Program-made: the position numbers and the translations under genes | Shown here: piece after piece, positions 52,382 through 60,913 of the stretch | Numbering within the stretch: position 1 is the first letter of the stretch | Layout: the number at the start of each line of letters is the position of its first letter | NCBI RefSeq assembly: GCF_009937975.1 | Contig: NZ_AP018441.1 | Coordinates: 496,001 to 560,000 of the forward strand | DNA from: Undibacterium sp. YM2 | Lineage (GTDB): Bacteria > Pseudomonadota > Gammaproteobacteria > Burkholderiales > Burkholderiaceae_D | DNA: 64,000 nucleotides | Direction: 5' to 3' | Notes under the pieces: generated by a model | Told to the model about the DNA's origin: nothing | Seen by the model: only the letters and a program-made list of their open reading frames with translations | Databases searched by the model: none

Positions 52382-53821
52382 TTACACTCCCAAGCACAAG
52401 ATAGCCTGCACCCCACTACCACCCTGATTGCTCACGCTGATACTCCCGCCATGCAACAACGCCACTTCCCGCACAAATGGTAAACCCAGGCCCGTGCTTT
52501 TAGCCGCATGTGGGCGGGGCAGGGAATAGAAGCGGTCAAAGATTTTATCGAGGGCGTAGTCAGGTATGCCTGGTCCCTGGTCGCTGATGCTGATTTGCAG
52601 GGATGGCGCACCGTCTGTATTGTTGACCAGGCTGGATTGCATTTTGATCGTGCTGCCCGCTGGAGCAAAGGCAATCGCATTGTCGAGCAGATTGCCCAGC
52701 GCCTGGCGCAACAATAATTCATCACCATTGATGCTGGTGATGGCGGTGTCTATATCCTGTTGCAATTGCAGGGACTTGGCTGATAATCCGGGTTGTACAT
52801 CTTCAGTCACCAGTGCCAGCAGGCGCGGGATGTTGACGGCTTGCACGTGGTCCAGGCTCTGCTGTTTTTCCAGTTTAATCAGCGCCAGCAATTTGTCGAT
52901 GAGCTGCCGCTGGCGGGAATTTTGTTCGAGGATGTTGTTCAGGAAATGCTGTCTGTCAGCGACGGGCATGTCTTCGCGCATGAGTTCGGCAGAGCCTTGT
53001 ATCGAAGCGATGGGGCTTTTTAATTCATGCGCCATGGTGTGCATGAGTTGTTCTACATATTGCTTGCCTTCGAGTTTGTCGCGCATGGCTTCAAGGGCGC
53101 GGCCCAGGCTGCCGATTTCATTATTACCGAGTTCAGGCAGGCTGGTTTTCTCACCGTTTTCTACGCTGCTGGCATAGGTTTGCAGTTTGCGCAAAGTGCG
53201 GTTCAGCCACCATGAAAACCCGAGACCTATCAACAGAGAGCCCAGCCACAGCCAGGCACTGCGCTGCAGTATCTTGCGCTGGCTGCGCCAGATAAACGGG
53301 TTGATGGTGGAAATGGGTTTGGCCACCGTCAGCGAGCCTATGATGCGGCCATGATCAAGAATGGGGGCAGCAACGTGCATGACGCTGCTGCCTTCATCGG
53401 CGGCCTTGCTGCGGGTGCTGCGCGCACCGTATTTGCCTTGCAGGGTGCGGTTGACATCATTCCACAGCGAGTAATCCTGACCCACGTCTTTGCCATCGCT
53501 GTCAAAGATGACGATGCCTTTGATGTCGGTGATATAGATGCGATAGTCCAGACTGGTCTTGCGTATGCCGCTGATGTTGGCGTCGATGCTGCGTTGCGCA
53601 TAGTTTTGCAGGCGCTTCATCAAGTCACTGTCAGCGACCTTGCCTGCTGCCACATCGTCGGCTACCAGGGTGGCCAGCATTTGGGCGGTGTCGATGAGGG
53701 TATCTTCCAGCGTGGCGCGCACGCCGGGTTTGATTTCTTCGACCACGACATTCAGGATCAGCCAGGCACTCAGGCCCAGTATCAGGAAATAACCCAGCAG
53801 TATGCGCAGGCCTATTTTCAT
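52382..53821 (-). CDS. creC: two-component sensor histidine kinase CreC
   Basis: A 479-residue sensor kinase: N-terminal helix, periplasmic domain (about 35-180; YRIYITDIKGIVIFDSDGKD, a Cache-like pattern), second helix (WLWLGSLLIGLGFSWWL), HAMP, phospho-acceptor His in MHTMAHELKSPIASIQGSAE, and ATPase with DNAIAFAPAGS (N-box) and DQGPGIP (G1). CreC with CreB responds to carbon source and cell-wall stress and activates creD. The 5' end overlaps creB by four bases. Confidence 0.93.
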   Translation of the reverse strand: MKIGLRILLGYFLILGLSAWLILNVVVEEIKPGVRATLEDTLIDTAQMLATLVADDVAAGKVADSDLMKRLQNYAQRSIDANISGIRKTSLDYRIYITDIKGIVIFDSDGKDVGQDYSLWNDVNRTLQGKYGARSTRSKAADEGSSVMHVAAPILDHGRIIGSLTVAKPISTINPFIWRSQRKILQRSAWLWLGSLLIGLGFSWWLNRTLRKLQTYASSVENGEKTSLPELGNNEIGSLGRALEAMRDKLEGKQYVEQLMHTMAHELKSPIASIQGSAELMREDMPVADRQHFLNNILEQNSRQRQLIDKLLALIKLEKQQSLDHVQAVNIPRLLALVTEDVQPGLSAKSLQLQQDIDTAITSINGDELLLRQALGNLLDNAIAFAPAGSTIKMQSSLVNNTDGAPSLQISISDQGPGIPDYALDKIFDRFYSLPRPHAAKSTGLGLPFVREVALLHGGSISVSNQGGSGVQAILCLGV

Positions 53822-54540
53822 GCAGGTGACCAGCTATAACCCATGCCGCGGTGGGTGATGATGCCTTCATCATTTGCTTCGCCATCATCTGCCGTGCCTG
53901 TATTGTTAAGCCGGGTTTGGCGCAGTTTGGCTCGCAGGCATTTGACGTGGGCATCGACGGTGCGCTCCAGCGTGTCGGGCGCGTTGGTCCAGACGATGTC
54001 CATGAGTTGCGCGCGTGAAAACAGATGGCCGGGGCTTTCCATCAGCGTCTTGAGCAACAGGTATTCATAACGCGTCAGACTCAATGTCTGGCCATAAGCG
54101 GTGATGCGGGCTTCTTGCGGCTTCAATTCAAAACGTGCTGGCGTTATATCTGCTGCGGTTTGCACCTTGCCTTGCTGACGCCGCAAAATCGCGCGTATGC
54201 GGGCTACCACTTCGCGTGGTGAAAAGGGTTTGCTGACATAATCGTCAGCACCGATTTCCAGGCCGACGATGCGGTCTATCTCATCATTGCGTGCGGTCAA
54301 GAACAGCACGGGTGTATCCGAGAACTGGCGCAACTGGCGGCAGACATCAAAACCACTGATGTCGGGCAAGCCGATGTCGAGCACGATCAGTGCAGGTGGC
54401 GTGGCCGTTGTGCGCAAGAGTTCCAGCGCTTGCTGGCCCAGGCTCAGGTGTTGCGGGATAAAGCCGTCAGTCTTCAAGGCGTAGGCCAGGGTGTCGGCGA
54501 TGCTGACTTCATCTTCGATGATCAGTATGGATTTGCTCAT
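53818..54540 (-). CDS. creB: two-component response regulator CreB
   Basis: A 240-residue OmpR/PhoB-type regulator: receiver (ILIIEDEVSIADTLAYALKT; phospho-Asp in ALIVLDIGLPDISGF; Lys in DDYVSKPFSPREVVARIRAI) and winged helix (LSLTRYEYLLLKTLMESPGH; RTVDAHVKCLRAKLRQ; GIITHRGMGYSW). CreB controls creD and other cre genes via direct repeats of TTCACNNNNNNTTCAC; I did not find a clear tag upstream of creD. The start is ATG 54538-54540; the ORF reaches 54603 but without conservation. Confidence 0.93.
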   Translation of the reverse strand: MSKSILIIEDEVSIADTLAYALKTDGFIPQHLSLGQQALELLRTTATPPALIVLDIGLPDISGFDVCRQLRQFSDTPVLFLTARNDEIDRIVGLEIGADDYVSKPFSPREVVARIRAILRRQQGKVQTAADITPARFELKPQEARITAYGQTLSLTRYEYLLLKTLMESPGHLFSRAQLMDIVWTNAPDTLERTVDAHVKCLRAKLRQTRLNNTGTADDGEANDEGIITHRGMGYSWSPA

Positions 54541-54580
54541 GCAGGAGATGATAGAGATGTTGAAGACAGAGATGCTGAAA

Positions 54581-54615
54581 ATCCCGCACAGCGATGTTGG
54601 CATGCCATGCGGGAT
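54581..54615 (-). terminator. possible terminator of the cytidine deaminase gene (minus strand)
   Basis: ATCCCGCA and TGCGGGAT form a perfect 8-bp stem, followed on the minus strand by TTTTC. It sits between cdd and creB, so it would end the cdd message. Confidence 0.55.
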
Positions 54616-54624
54616 GGTGAAAGC

Positions 54625-55026
54625 TTATTCCGGTTTCAGGTAAAACGCATCCGGCAACTGATCACCCGCTGTGGTGGTCTTGACATCACCTTTGAGATTC
54701 GTCAACAGCACAGGCAGTTCTGGCCCACCCAGTTCGATGATGACCTGGCGGCAGGCACCGCAAGGGGCGATAGGGCCCTCGGTATCACCTGTTACAGCAA
54801 TGGCAGCAAAGTCGCCAGGGCGGTAGCCGGCAGCAATGGCAGAAAACAGGGCAGTGCGTTCTGCACAGTTGCACAAACCATAAGAGGCATTTTCTACATT
54901 ACAGCCATGGAAAGTCTTGCCATCCTTGGTCAAAACGGCAGCGCCGACCTTGAATTTGGAATAAGGCGCATAAGCGGATTCACGGGCTGTATTGGCAGCT
55001 TGCAATAGTTCACTTTTGTTAAACAT
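54625..55026 (-). CDS. cdd: cytidine deaminase
   Basis: A 133-residue homotetrameric-type cytidine deaminase. The zinc and catalytic residues are in GCNVENASYGLCNCAERTAL (C-A-E) and APCGACRQVI. The substrate part YAPYSKFKVGAAVLTKDGKT is normal. It deaminates cytidine and deoxycytidine to uridine in pyrimidine salvage. I chose ATG 55024-55026, giving MFNKSELL; the open frame extends 13 codons further without support. The GGDEF gene is divergent from it. Confidence 0.95.
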   Translation of the reverse strand: MFNKSELLQAANTARESAYAPYSKFKVGAAVLTKDGKTFHGCNVENASYGLCNCAERTALFSAIAAGYRPGDFAAIAVTGDTEGPIAPCGACRQVIIELGGPELPVLLTNLKGDVKTTTAGDQLPDAFYLKPE

Positions 55027-55068
55027 GTTCGTCTTTCGTTGGTATAGGCGACATTGTATTATCAAAAC

Positions 55069-56550
55069 ATGTCAAATATGGTGAATCAGCTTAAATCCTC
55101 CGCTTCCGGCCATATCGGGCAGGGTGGGCAAACTCAGTCTGGCTTCAGGCAAAAATTGCAGGAAATAGCATGGTTGATCTTCGCCGCTGGCCTCTACTAT
55201 CTGGCGGCTCGCACCGGCATGCAATTGTTTGCCTTAAAACCCAGCAATATCACCCTGCTGTGGCTGGCGTCTGGCATAGGCATGGTGATGGCCATGCGTC
55301 ATGGCTTGCTGGCTTTTCCCTTCATTCTGGCAGCCAGTTTTTTTGCAAATTATCCCGGCATGGTCGAGGGGCACAGGTCTTCTCCCGCCCTCTACACGCT
55401 GATCTCTGCCATGGCTGACGGCCTGGCTGGCGTGGTTGCCATGCTCATGATGCGTCTGTCCTTGCCCCAGGGTTTGCGCAAATCCACTGATTTGTTGCAT
55501 TTCGGCATCAAGGTCTGTCTGATGCCCACGGTACTGAGCAGTCTTGTCATCAGCCTCAATCTGGCCGTCGGTGGCTATATACACTGGGACGAGGCCGGTA
55601 ATTTCTTCCGCATGCTGGTGCTGGCGGATAGCCTGGGTATTTTGCTGATTTATCCACTTTACCAGGCATGGCATGACAGTCGTGAGTTACGCAGCGGTGA
55701 GGTACAAAGACTGGTGCTGACCAGCCTGGGCATAGGTGTGTTGCTGTACCTGGCATTCCGTGGTCATCCTGGCTTTATCTATTTCGTTTTACCTGTGCTG
55801 CTGCTACTGGCTTTTTATATAGACCTGAACTTGATGACGCTGGCCCTGACCGCCAGCATGGTCGCCATTATCGCCATCACCGGACAACAGCTGGGCCCCT
55901 TCCAGAGCACCAATCTGGTTGAAGCGAATTTCATGCTGGTGTGTTTTGTCTGCACCACCACGTTCACCATCCTTGCCGTGGCCCTGCATAATCGCCAGTT
56001 GTTGACGATAGAAATCGCAAGGCAGGAGTGGCAAAAAGCCGCCGAGGTCGATGTGCTGACCAAGCTGATCAACCGTGCGGCTTTCCTGCCCATGCTGGCA
56101 GAAGAACACCAGCGTGCCAAGCGGCTGGGGCGTGGCTATGCCCTGGCCTTGCTCGATATTGATCATTTCAAGAAAGTGAATGACCAGTTTGGCCACCAGG
56201 CCGGGGACGACGTGCTTGCCCACTTTGCCAGCCTGATGCAGGCAAATACCCGCGGTATAGACAAGGCCGCGCGTCTTGGTGGGGATGAATTTGCCGTCTT
56301 GTTCCCTGAGTCAGATGCCATGGATGCGGCGGCTGCCATGGAAAGGCTGCGGCAGCGTCTGGAAAAGAACCCCGTGAATGTTGGAGGCATCGATATTTTT
56401 GTGACCAGCAGCATAGGTATAACTGAATACCGCGGCGGTGACATCACCCCCGACATGGTACGCACCCGTGCAGACCAGTTGCTGTATGCCGCCAAGCATG
56501 CGGGTCGTAACCGCATCATGTTTGATGCGGTCACCGATGAGGCAGCCTGA
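55069..56550 (+). CDS. diguanylate cyclase with MASE1 membrane sensor
   Basis: About 493 residues. The N-terminal half is a MASE1 domain with eight helices (WLIFAAGLYYLAARTGMQLF; LWLASGIGMVMAMRHGL; DSLGILLIYPLYQAW), then a GGDEF domain from about residue 335 (EVDVLTKLINRAAFLPMLAE; ALLDIDHFKKVNDQFGHQAG; AARLGGDEFAVLFPES). The active-site GGDEF and metal ligands are intact, so it should make cyclic di-GMP. No inhibitory RxxD is evident just upstream. Possible starts are ATG 55069, ATG 55078 or TTG 55054; none has a strong ribosome-binding site. Confidence 0.9.
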   Translation: MSNMVNQLKSSASGHIGQGGQTQSGFRQKLQEIAWLIFAAGLYYLAARTGMQLFALKPSNITLLWLASGIGMVMAMRHGLLAFPFILAASFFANYPGMVEGHRSSPALYTLISAMADGLAGVVAMLMMRLSLPQGLRKSTDLLHFGIKVCLMPTVLSSLVISLNLAVGGYIHWDEAGNFFRMLVLADSLGILLIYPLYQAWHDSRELRSGEVQRLVLTSLGIGVLLYLAFRGHPGFIYFVLPVLLLLAFYIDLNLMTLALTASMVAIIAITGQQLGPFQSTNLVEANFMLVCFVCTTTFTILAVALHNRQLLTIEIARQEWQKAAEVDVLTKLINRAAFLPMLAEEHQRAKRLGRGYALALLDIDHFKKVNDQFGHQAGDDVLAHFASLMQANTRGIDKAARLGGDEFAVLFPESDAMDAAAAMERLRQRLEKNPVNVGGIDIFVTSSIGITEYRGGDITPDMVRTRADQLLYAAKHAGRNRIMFDAVTDEAA

Positions 56551-56578
56551 GTCGCTTAGTGACAGATTGCTTGATATT

Positions 56579-56635
56579 GTACCAAGCAAGAATAATGATC
56601 TTCTTTTATCATTGTAATTTCTCCATTCTTGGTAC
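56579..56635. other. nested hairpin between the GGDEF and DUF5610 genes
   Basis: GTACCAAG with the complement in ATTCTTGGTAC forms the outer stem and AATGAT with ATCATT the inner stem. No T-run follows, so it is more likely an operator or RNA element than a terminator. It ends 50 bases before the next start. Confidence 0.5.
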
Positions 56636-56684
56636 ATAACGAAAGCAGGGGGAGCATCTCCTGCCTTTTCCTGGGAGCAAGACC

Positions 56685-57359
56685 ATGAGCATAGGAATTT
56701 CATCCAAAGATATCTACGTGCGTGCCTATCAGACCGCGCAGACCAAGACGCCCAAGGCTGGCGATAAAGAGGCCGAAGATAAAGAGATCAAGCTAACCGC
56801 CGAACAAAGCAGCAAGGTCAGTCTGGACAGTAGCAATGCCACGGACAACACGGCAGACAATGCCGTTGTCTATGCGAATCCCAAGCTCAACAAGACCGCT
56901 GCGCCCGACCTGCAAGCCCTGCTCGAAGAATCCGACCGCAAGGCCCAGGAAATCGTCAACCTGATCAAACCCTTGGTCGAGCAGCAAGGCCTTGATATCG
57001 CCAAGGTTGCCAGTGGCCAGCAAAAAATCTCCGCCAGCCCCGAGGCAATCAAGGCAGCGCAGGCGGCAGTGGCTGAAGGAGGTGAGTTCAGTGTACAAAA
57101 AACTGCCGAACGCATACTCAGTTTCGCCAAGGCGGCCATCGGTGACGACCCGGCCAAGCTCGATAAAGTTGCTGCTGCAGTTGAACGGGGTTTCAAAGAA
57201 GCATCAGATATCCTTGGCGGCAGCCTGCCCGACATCAGCAAGCAAACCCTGGACACCATACGCACAGAATTTGCACGCTGGAAAACGGACGGCATACCCA
57301 GTGGTGATACGGTAAGCCTGGCCAAACCAGCGACAACATCGACTCAGAAAGCTGCCTGA
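56685..57359 (+). CDS. DUF5610 domain protein
   Basis: A 224-residue protein without signal peptide. The N-terminal third is low-complexity and charged. The C-terminal part matches DUF5610: LVEQQGLDIAKVASGQ, SVQKTAERILSFAKAAIG, DPAKLDKVAAAVERGFKEAS and LGGSLPDISKQTLD. Family members occur in motile proteobacteria and often lie near flagellar or c-di-GMP genes, but the function is unknown. Here a diguanylate cyclase precedes it. ATG 56685 follows GGGAGC. Confidence 0.75.
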   Translation: MSIGISSKDIYVRAYQTAQTKTPKAGDKEAEDKEIKLTAEQSSKVSLDSSNATDNTADNAVVYANPKLNKTAAPDLQALLEESDRKAQEIVNLIKPLVEQQGLDIAKVASGQQKISASPEAIKAAQAAVAEGGEFSVQKTAERILSFAKAAIGDDPAKLDKVAAAVERGFKEASDILGGSLPDISKQTLDTIRTEFARWKTDGIPSGDTVSLAKPATTSTQKAA

Positions 57360-57379
57360 GCTGAATCTTGGTATATCTG

Positions 57380-57455
57380 GCAGGGACGCCATGCGCATCG
57401 TTGTATTGGAGCCATTCATTCGTTCAGGAAAAAGGCGGTGCGCATGGCGCACCCT
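57380..57455. repeat. palindromic element after the DUF5610 gene
   Basis: GCCATGCGCA (57388-57397) and TGCGCATGGC (57439-57448) are perfect inverted repeats, extended by GCAGGG and CCCTGC. A hairpin element of about 75 bases, possibly a dispersed repeat. Confidence 0.65.
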
Positions 57456-57550
57456 GCAAAATTCTGCAGTCTCGGGGATGTTCAGAACATATCAAATGCA
57501 ATGTTGCCCCTGGATTACGTATACAAAAATTAAACGCGAATCCTTAAACC

Positions 57551-57661
57551 CGTCATGCCGGACTTGATCCGGCATCCAGTGGCGTTGTTGGCATACTCAT
57601 GCTTCTGTTCGCAGGCGATACGGCTAACGACACTGGATGCCAGATCGAGTCTGGCATGACG
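57551..57661. repeat. palindromic dispersed repeat (CGTCATGCC type)
   Basis: CGTCATGCCGGACTTGATCC and the rest of the left arm (to CATCCAGTG) pair with CACTGGATGCCAGATCGAG and onward to CATGACG. The arms are about 31 bases with few mismatches. Sequences of this kind recur in many proteobacterial genomes as intergenic repeats. Confidence 0.8.
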
Positions 57662-57742
57662 ATTGGGAGGCTAATTGCTGACGGTGTATATTGCCGTGCA
57701 TGGTGCAGCACGTCGGAGAAGATCAAAGGATATAACAAGATT

Positions 57743-57774
57743 AAAAAAGCCCGCAACAGTTTCCTGTTACGGGC
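57743..57774 (-). terminator. intrinsic terminator of the nucleoside operon (minus strand)
   Basis: GCCCG, AACAG and CTGTT, CGGGC form an 11-bp stem with one mismatch around TTTC. On the minus strand it is followed by a run of T (A-run at 57743-57748). It is 44 bases after the oxygenase stop. Confidence 0.85.
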
Positions 57775-57817
57775 CCCTCACTTGCAGATGATCTTGCAAA
57801 ACCGAACTACAAAATCC

Positions 57818-58660
57818 TTACTTCTTCACACCCAGTTCACGCAAACGTTCTTGCAGATAACTGCCAGAAGTATGACGTTCTGACAGCACGACGTCTGGAC
57901 GTGGATGCAGGAACAGGGGCAGCGAGATGCGGGACTTTTTCGCTTCTTCACCGGTAGGGTTCAGTACGCGGTGGATAGTCGACGGATAGTAGCCTGCAGA
58001 AGCTTCATCCAGCATGTCGCCAATGTTCACGATCAGCATGCCAAAGTCACAGGGCACGTCATGCCATGCGTCGTCCTTGCCTTGTACCTGCAAACCGGCC
58101 TGGGTTGCTGCAGGCAGCAAGGTCAGCAGGTTGATGTCGCCATGGGCAGCGGCGCGTACTGCATCCGGTTCTTCATCGCCACGCAGAGGTGGGTAATGCA
58201 AAACGCGCAGCAGGGTCAGGTCGCTGTCGGTGATCATGTCTGACAGGGGCATGGAATACTTGGCCTTGACCTCAGCAGGGGAGTGGTCTTCTACCCATTG
58301 CAACAACTCTGCTGCCAGCTTGGCACCATCGTCATAATACTTGCGTGCAGCATCCGACACTTCAGACGGATAACGGCCTGTAGGATAGATATGATAAAAC
58401 TCTTTCAGGTCACGCTTGGTCTGACCCTTGGCAGTCTCGGAAATGCTGGGTGAAAAATAGCCATCCATTTTCTCGCGGTCAAAGTCATACTTGTTCTTCG
58501 CATCGGTCTGAAAGAAGTCATACCATTCCTTGTAGATGGTTTCCAGCGTGCTTTGCGACAGCGGATGATTGGTCAATACACCAAAGCCGGTGCGGTGCAG
58601 GCTTTCAGTGAATTTTTTCGCGGCATCGGGTGCGCGATAATCAACTGGTTCTATGAACAT
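57818..58660 (-). CDS. isopenicillin N synthase family 2-oxoglutarate/Fe(II)-type oxygenase
   Basis: A 280-residue non-haem iron oxygenase of the IPNS/2OG-FeII_Oxy family. The iron ligands are H and D in AAAHGDINLLTLLPA and H in PSTIHRVLNP; the R-x-S motif of the co-substrate site is in KKSRISLPLFLHP. The N-terminal DIOX_N region begins EPVDYRAPDAAKKFTE. It is the last gene of the nucleoside uptake/hydrolase operon, so it may oxidise a base or nucleoside released there; this is inference. Start is ATG 58658-58660, preceded by GGAGG. Confidence 0.88.
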   Translation of the reverse strand: MFIEPVDYRAPDAAKKFTESLHRTGFGVLTNHPLSQSTLETIYKEWYDFFQTDAKNKYDFDREKMDGYFSPSISETAKGQTKRDLKEFYHIYPTGRYPSEVSDAARKYYDDGAKLAAELLQWVEDHSPAEVKAKYSMPLSDMITDSDLTLLRVLHYPPLRGDEEPDAVRAAAHGDINLLTLLPAATQAGLQVQGKDDAWHDVPCDFGMLIVNIGDMLDEASAGYYPSTIHRVLNPTGEEAKKSRISLPLFLHPRPDVVLSERHTSGSYLQERLRELGVKK

Positions 58661-58670
58661 GATGGCCTCC

Positions 58671-59669
58671 TTATTTCGACAATGGAGCTTGCAACCAGTC
58701 AGAAGACAGTGTTGCATCGATCAGTTGCTTACATGCCTCTGCATCGACCTTCATGCAAACGCGAGTCTCAGGTTTGCTGGCTTCCCAACCAGGTTGTGGA
58801 TAAGGGATAGGCAGTTTTGCCATCATGGTCTGGCCATTGCCTATACCTTCTTTGGCGACGCGTACGCGGCCAGAGTTGGTCTCGAAAATCTGTGGTGCCA
58901 CCAACCAGACAAATGCCAGTACATCATGGCCATAGCAGGCATGACCCAGGTCTGGGCGTATGCTTTGGTAGAAGTTGGCGTAGAAGTTGACGGCGTGCGA
59001 CAGGGTATCCATCGCCACGTGCTTGTGTTTTTCTGCCAGAGCGGCAAAGAAAGTCGAAGGCAAGACCACGCGGTGAGTCACGTCCAGACCAACCATGGTC
59101 AAATCCCAGCCTGCCGTGAAGACCAGGTCAGCTGCATCAGGATCATTCCAGACATTGGCTTCTGCCACTGGCGAGACATTGCCTGGTTCATCAACGGTAC
59201 CTGCCATCAGCACGACCTGCTTCAACAGTTTTGGCAGTTGTGGTTCCATCTTCAGGGCCAAACCCAGGTTACCCAGTGGGCCAACCGCAACCAGGGTGAT
59301 TTCACCCGGATGCTGGCGTGCCATCTTGACGATGAATTCAGCGGCGCTTTCTACTTCTGCCTTGCCACCGACTTCAATACGGCTGTTCAGGTTACCCAAA
59401 CCGTCAGCACCGTGGATGAAGTCAGGCGGCGTACCGGCAGCTTTGGCAAAAGGTACGGGCACACCCTGGGCGACAGGGATATTGCGGCCAGCAATGCGCG
59501 TCAGGTACAAGGCATTGATGGTCGCCTGTTCAACATAGACATTACCGAAGGTCGTGGTAATGCCGACCATCTCGATATCAGGATGGGCCAGCGCAAAATA
59601 CAAGGCCATTGCATCATCGACGCCTGGATCCGTATCAAAGATGACTTTATGTTTTGCTGTTGTTGACAT
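58671..59669 (-). CDS. nucleoside hydrolase (inosine-uridine preferring type)
   Basis: A 332-residue N-ribohydrolase that splits nucleosides to base and ribose. The calcium-binding aspartate cluster is in IFDTDPGVDDAMALY. Other family marks are ITTTFGNVYVEQA, LVAVGPLGNLGLALK, VLMAGTVDEPGNVSPVAEAN with NVWNDPDAAD, and the C-terminal His in CYGHDVLAF. The start ATG 59667-59669 follows GGAGAG. It lies 273 bases downstream of the permease with a palindromic repeat in between, and 10 bases before the oxygenase gene. Confidence 0.93.
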   Translation of the reverse strand: MSTTAKHKVIFDTDPGVDDAMALYFALAHPDIEMVGITTTFGNVYVEQATINALYLTRIAGRNIPVAQGVPVPFAKAAGTPPDFIHGADGLGNLNSRIEVGGKAEVESAAEFIVKMARQHPGEITLVAVGPLGNLGLALKMEPQLPKLLKQVVLMAGTVDEPGNVSPVAEANVWNDPDAADLVFTAGWDLTMVGLDVTHRVVLPSTFFAALAEKHKHVAMDTLSHAVNFYANFYQSIRPDLGHACYGHDVLAFVWLVAPQIFETNSGRVRVAKEGIGNGQTMMAKLPIPYPQPGWEASKPETRVCMKVDAEACKQLIDATLSSDWLQAPLSK

Positions 59670-59802
59670 GTGTATGCTCTCCAAAATTACACCGGCTGGC
59701 CATTGGGCAGAACCCAGTCGCGATGTGAATTGTTGCAGTTGACCCGGTTCAAGGAGGTCGAAATTATGTTATGTCGAAGTCTCGTAAGACCAAAAAGATC
59801 AC

Positions 59803-59918
59803 CACAGAGACACGGAGACACAGAGGTAGCACTGAGAAAAGCGAGGCAAGAAACCGCATCTCGTTGCTCTTCACTCGCCTTTCTCTGTGCCCCTCTGTGC
59901 TCCCTCTGTGTCTCTGTG
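59803..59918. repeat. CACAGAG-type inverted repeat between permease and hydrolase
   Basis: CACAGAGACACGGAGACACA (from 59803) on the left; the complementary CCCTCTGTGTCTCTGTG ends near 59918. In between GAAAAGCGAGGC and GCCTTTCTC are roughly complementary. It is a dispersed element type known in gamma- and betaproteobacteria. Confidence 0.75.
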
Positions 59919-59941
59919 TTGACAGGTCTTAATTCAATAAA

Positions 59942-60913
59942 TCAACGTGACTTCACAAACGGCTGACCTATCGCTTTCGGGGCGACGGATTTTGCCATCA
60001 AGCCTGCCAGAACGATCACGGTCACGACGTAAGGTATCATTTGTATCAGAGAGCCCGGTACCTTGCCTATGCCAGGGAAGACCACGCCTTCTATCTGGAC
60101 TTGCAGGGCGGCGAAGAAACCGAACATCAGACAGCCCAGTGCTGTGTGCAGCGGACGCCAGTTACCGAATACCAGCGCAGTCAAAGCCAGGTAACCATTA
60201 CCGGCAGACATGTCACGCAGGAAGAAGCCACTTTGTACGATGGACAGATAAGCACCAGAGAAAGAGCACAGCACACCGGCACACAGCATGGCCATGAAAC
60301 GGGTGCGTTCTACATTAATGCCAGCGGCATCTGCTGCATGCGGGTTTTCACCAACGGCACGCAGACGCAGGCCAAAGCGGGTGTGGTACAAGACCCAGTG
60401 TACGACAGGGATCAGCGCAAAGGCCAGATACACCAGTGCGCTATGCCCACCAATGAGCTTGGTATAAAACCAGCCCAGGAATGGGATGCCGGCGACAGCG
60501 GCTGAACCTGGCAAGACTATATCAAACAGGCGTGCTTCACCCAGGTCAGGCGTGCGGCCACCTTGCTGGAAGAAATACTGGGCGATCACAAAGGTCAAAC
60601 CACTGAGGGCGATATTGAGGGCAATACCGGCAACGAGCTGGTTACCCTTTTGCGTGATGCTGACAAAGCCTTGCAGCAGGGCGATGGCGACAGAAATACC
60701 GACACCCGCCATGATGCCCAGCCAGGGGTTCTTGGTTACAAAAGCCACGGCGGCAGAGACAAAGGCGGCGGCCAGCATCTTGCCTTCGAGTGCCAGATCA
60801 ACCACACCGCTGCGTTCTGCAAACAGGCCAGCCATGGCAGCAAACATCAATACCGGCGCATTGCGTATGGTCGATACCAGGATGCTGGAAAATTGAAAAT
60901 CATCAAACATCAT
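59942..60913 (-). CDS. nucleoside ABC transporter permease (second)
   Basis: A 323-residue BPD_transp_2 permease with about nine helices: SGVVDLALEGKMLAAAFVSA, GLRLRAVGENPHAADAAGIN (the EAA-like loop for ATPase contact) and GNGYLALTALVFGNWRPLHT. It is the YufQ/NupC-like partner of the other permease. The pair forms the channel of a BMP-family nucleoside or purine importer. Its start overlaps the preceding gene by four bases, so they are coupled. Confidence 0.92.
   Translation of the reverse strand: MMFDDFQFSSILVSTIRNAPVLMFAAMAGLFAERSGVVDLALEGKMLAAAFVSAAVAFVTKNPWLGIMAGVGISVAIALLQGFVSITQKGNQLVAGIALNIALSGLTFVIAQYFFQQGGRTPDLGEARLFDIVLPGSAAVAGIPFLGWFYTKLIGGHSALVYLAFALIPVVHWVLYHTRFGLRLRAVGENPHAADAAGINVERTRFMAMLCAGVLCSFSGAYLSIVQSGFFLRDMSAGNGYLALTALVFGNWRPLHTALGCLMFGFFAALQVQIEGVVFPGIGKVPGSLIQMIPYVVTVIVLAGLMAKSVAPKAIGQPFVKSR

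Noticed and set aside
58653..59666. 337-codon open frame antisense to the nucleoside hydrolase gene
   Set aside because: The sense frame has all nucleoside hydrolase motifs.
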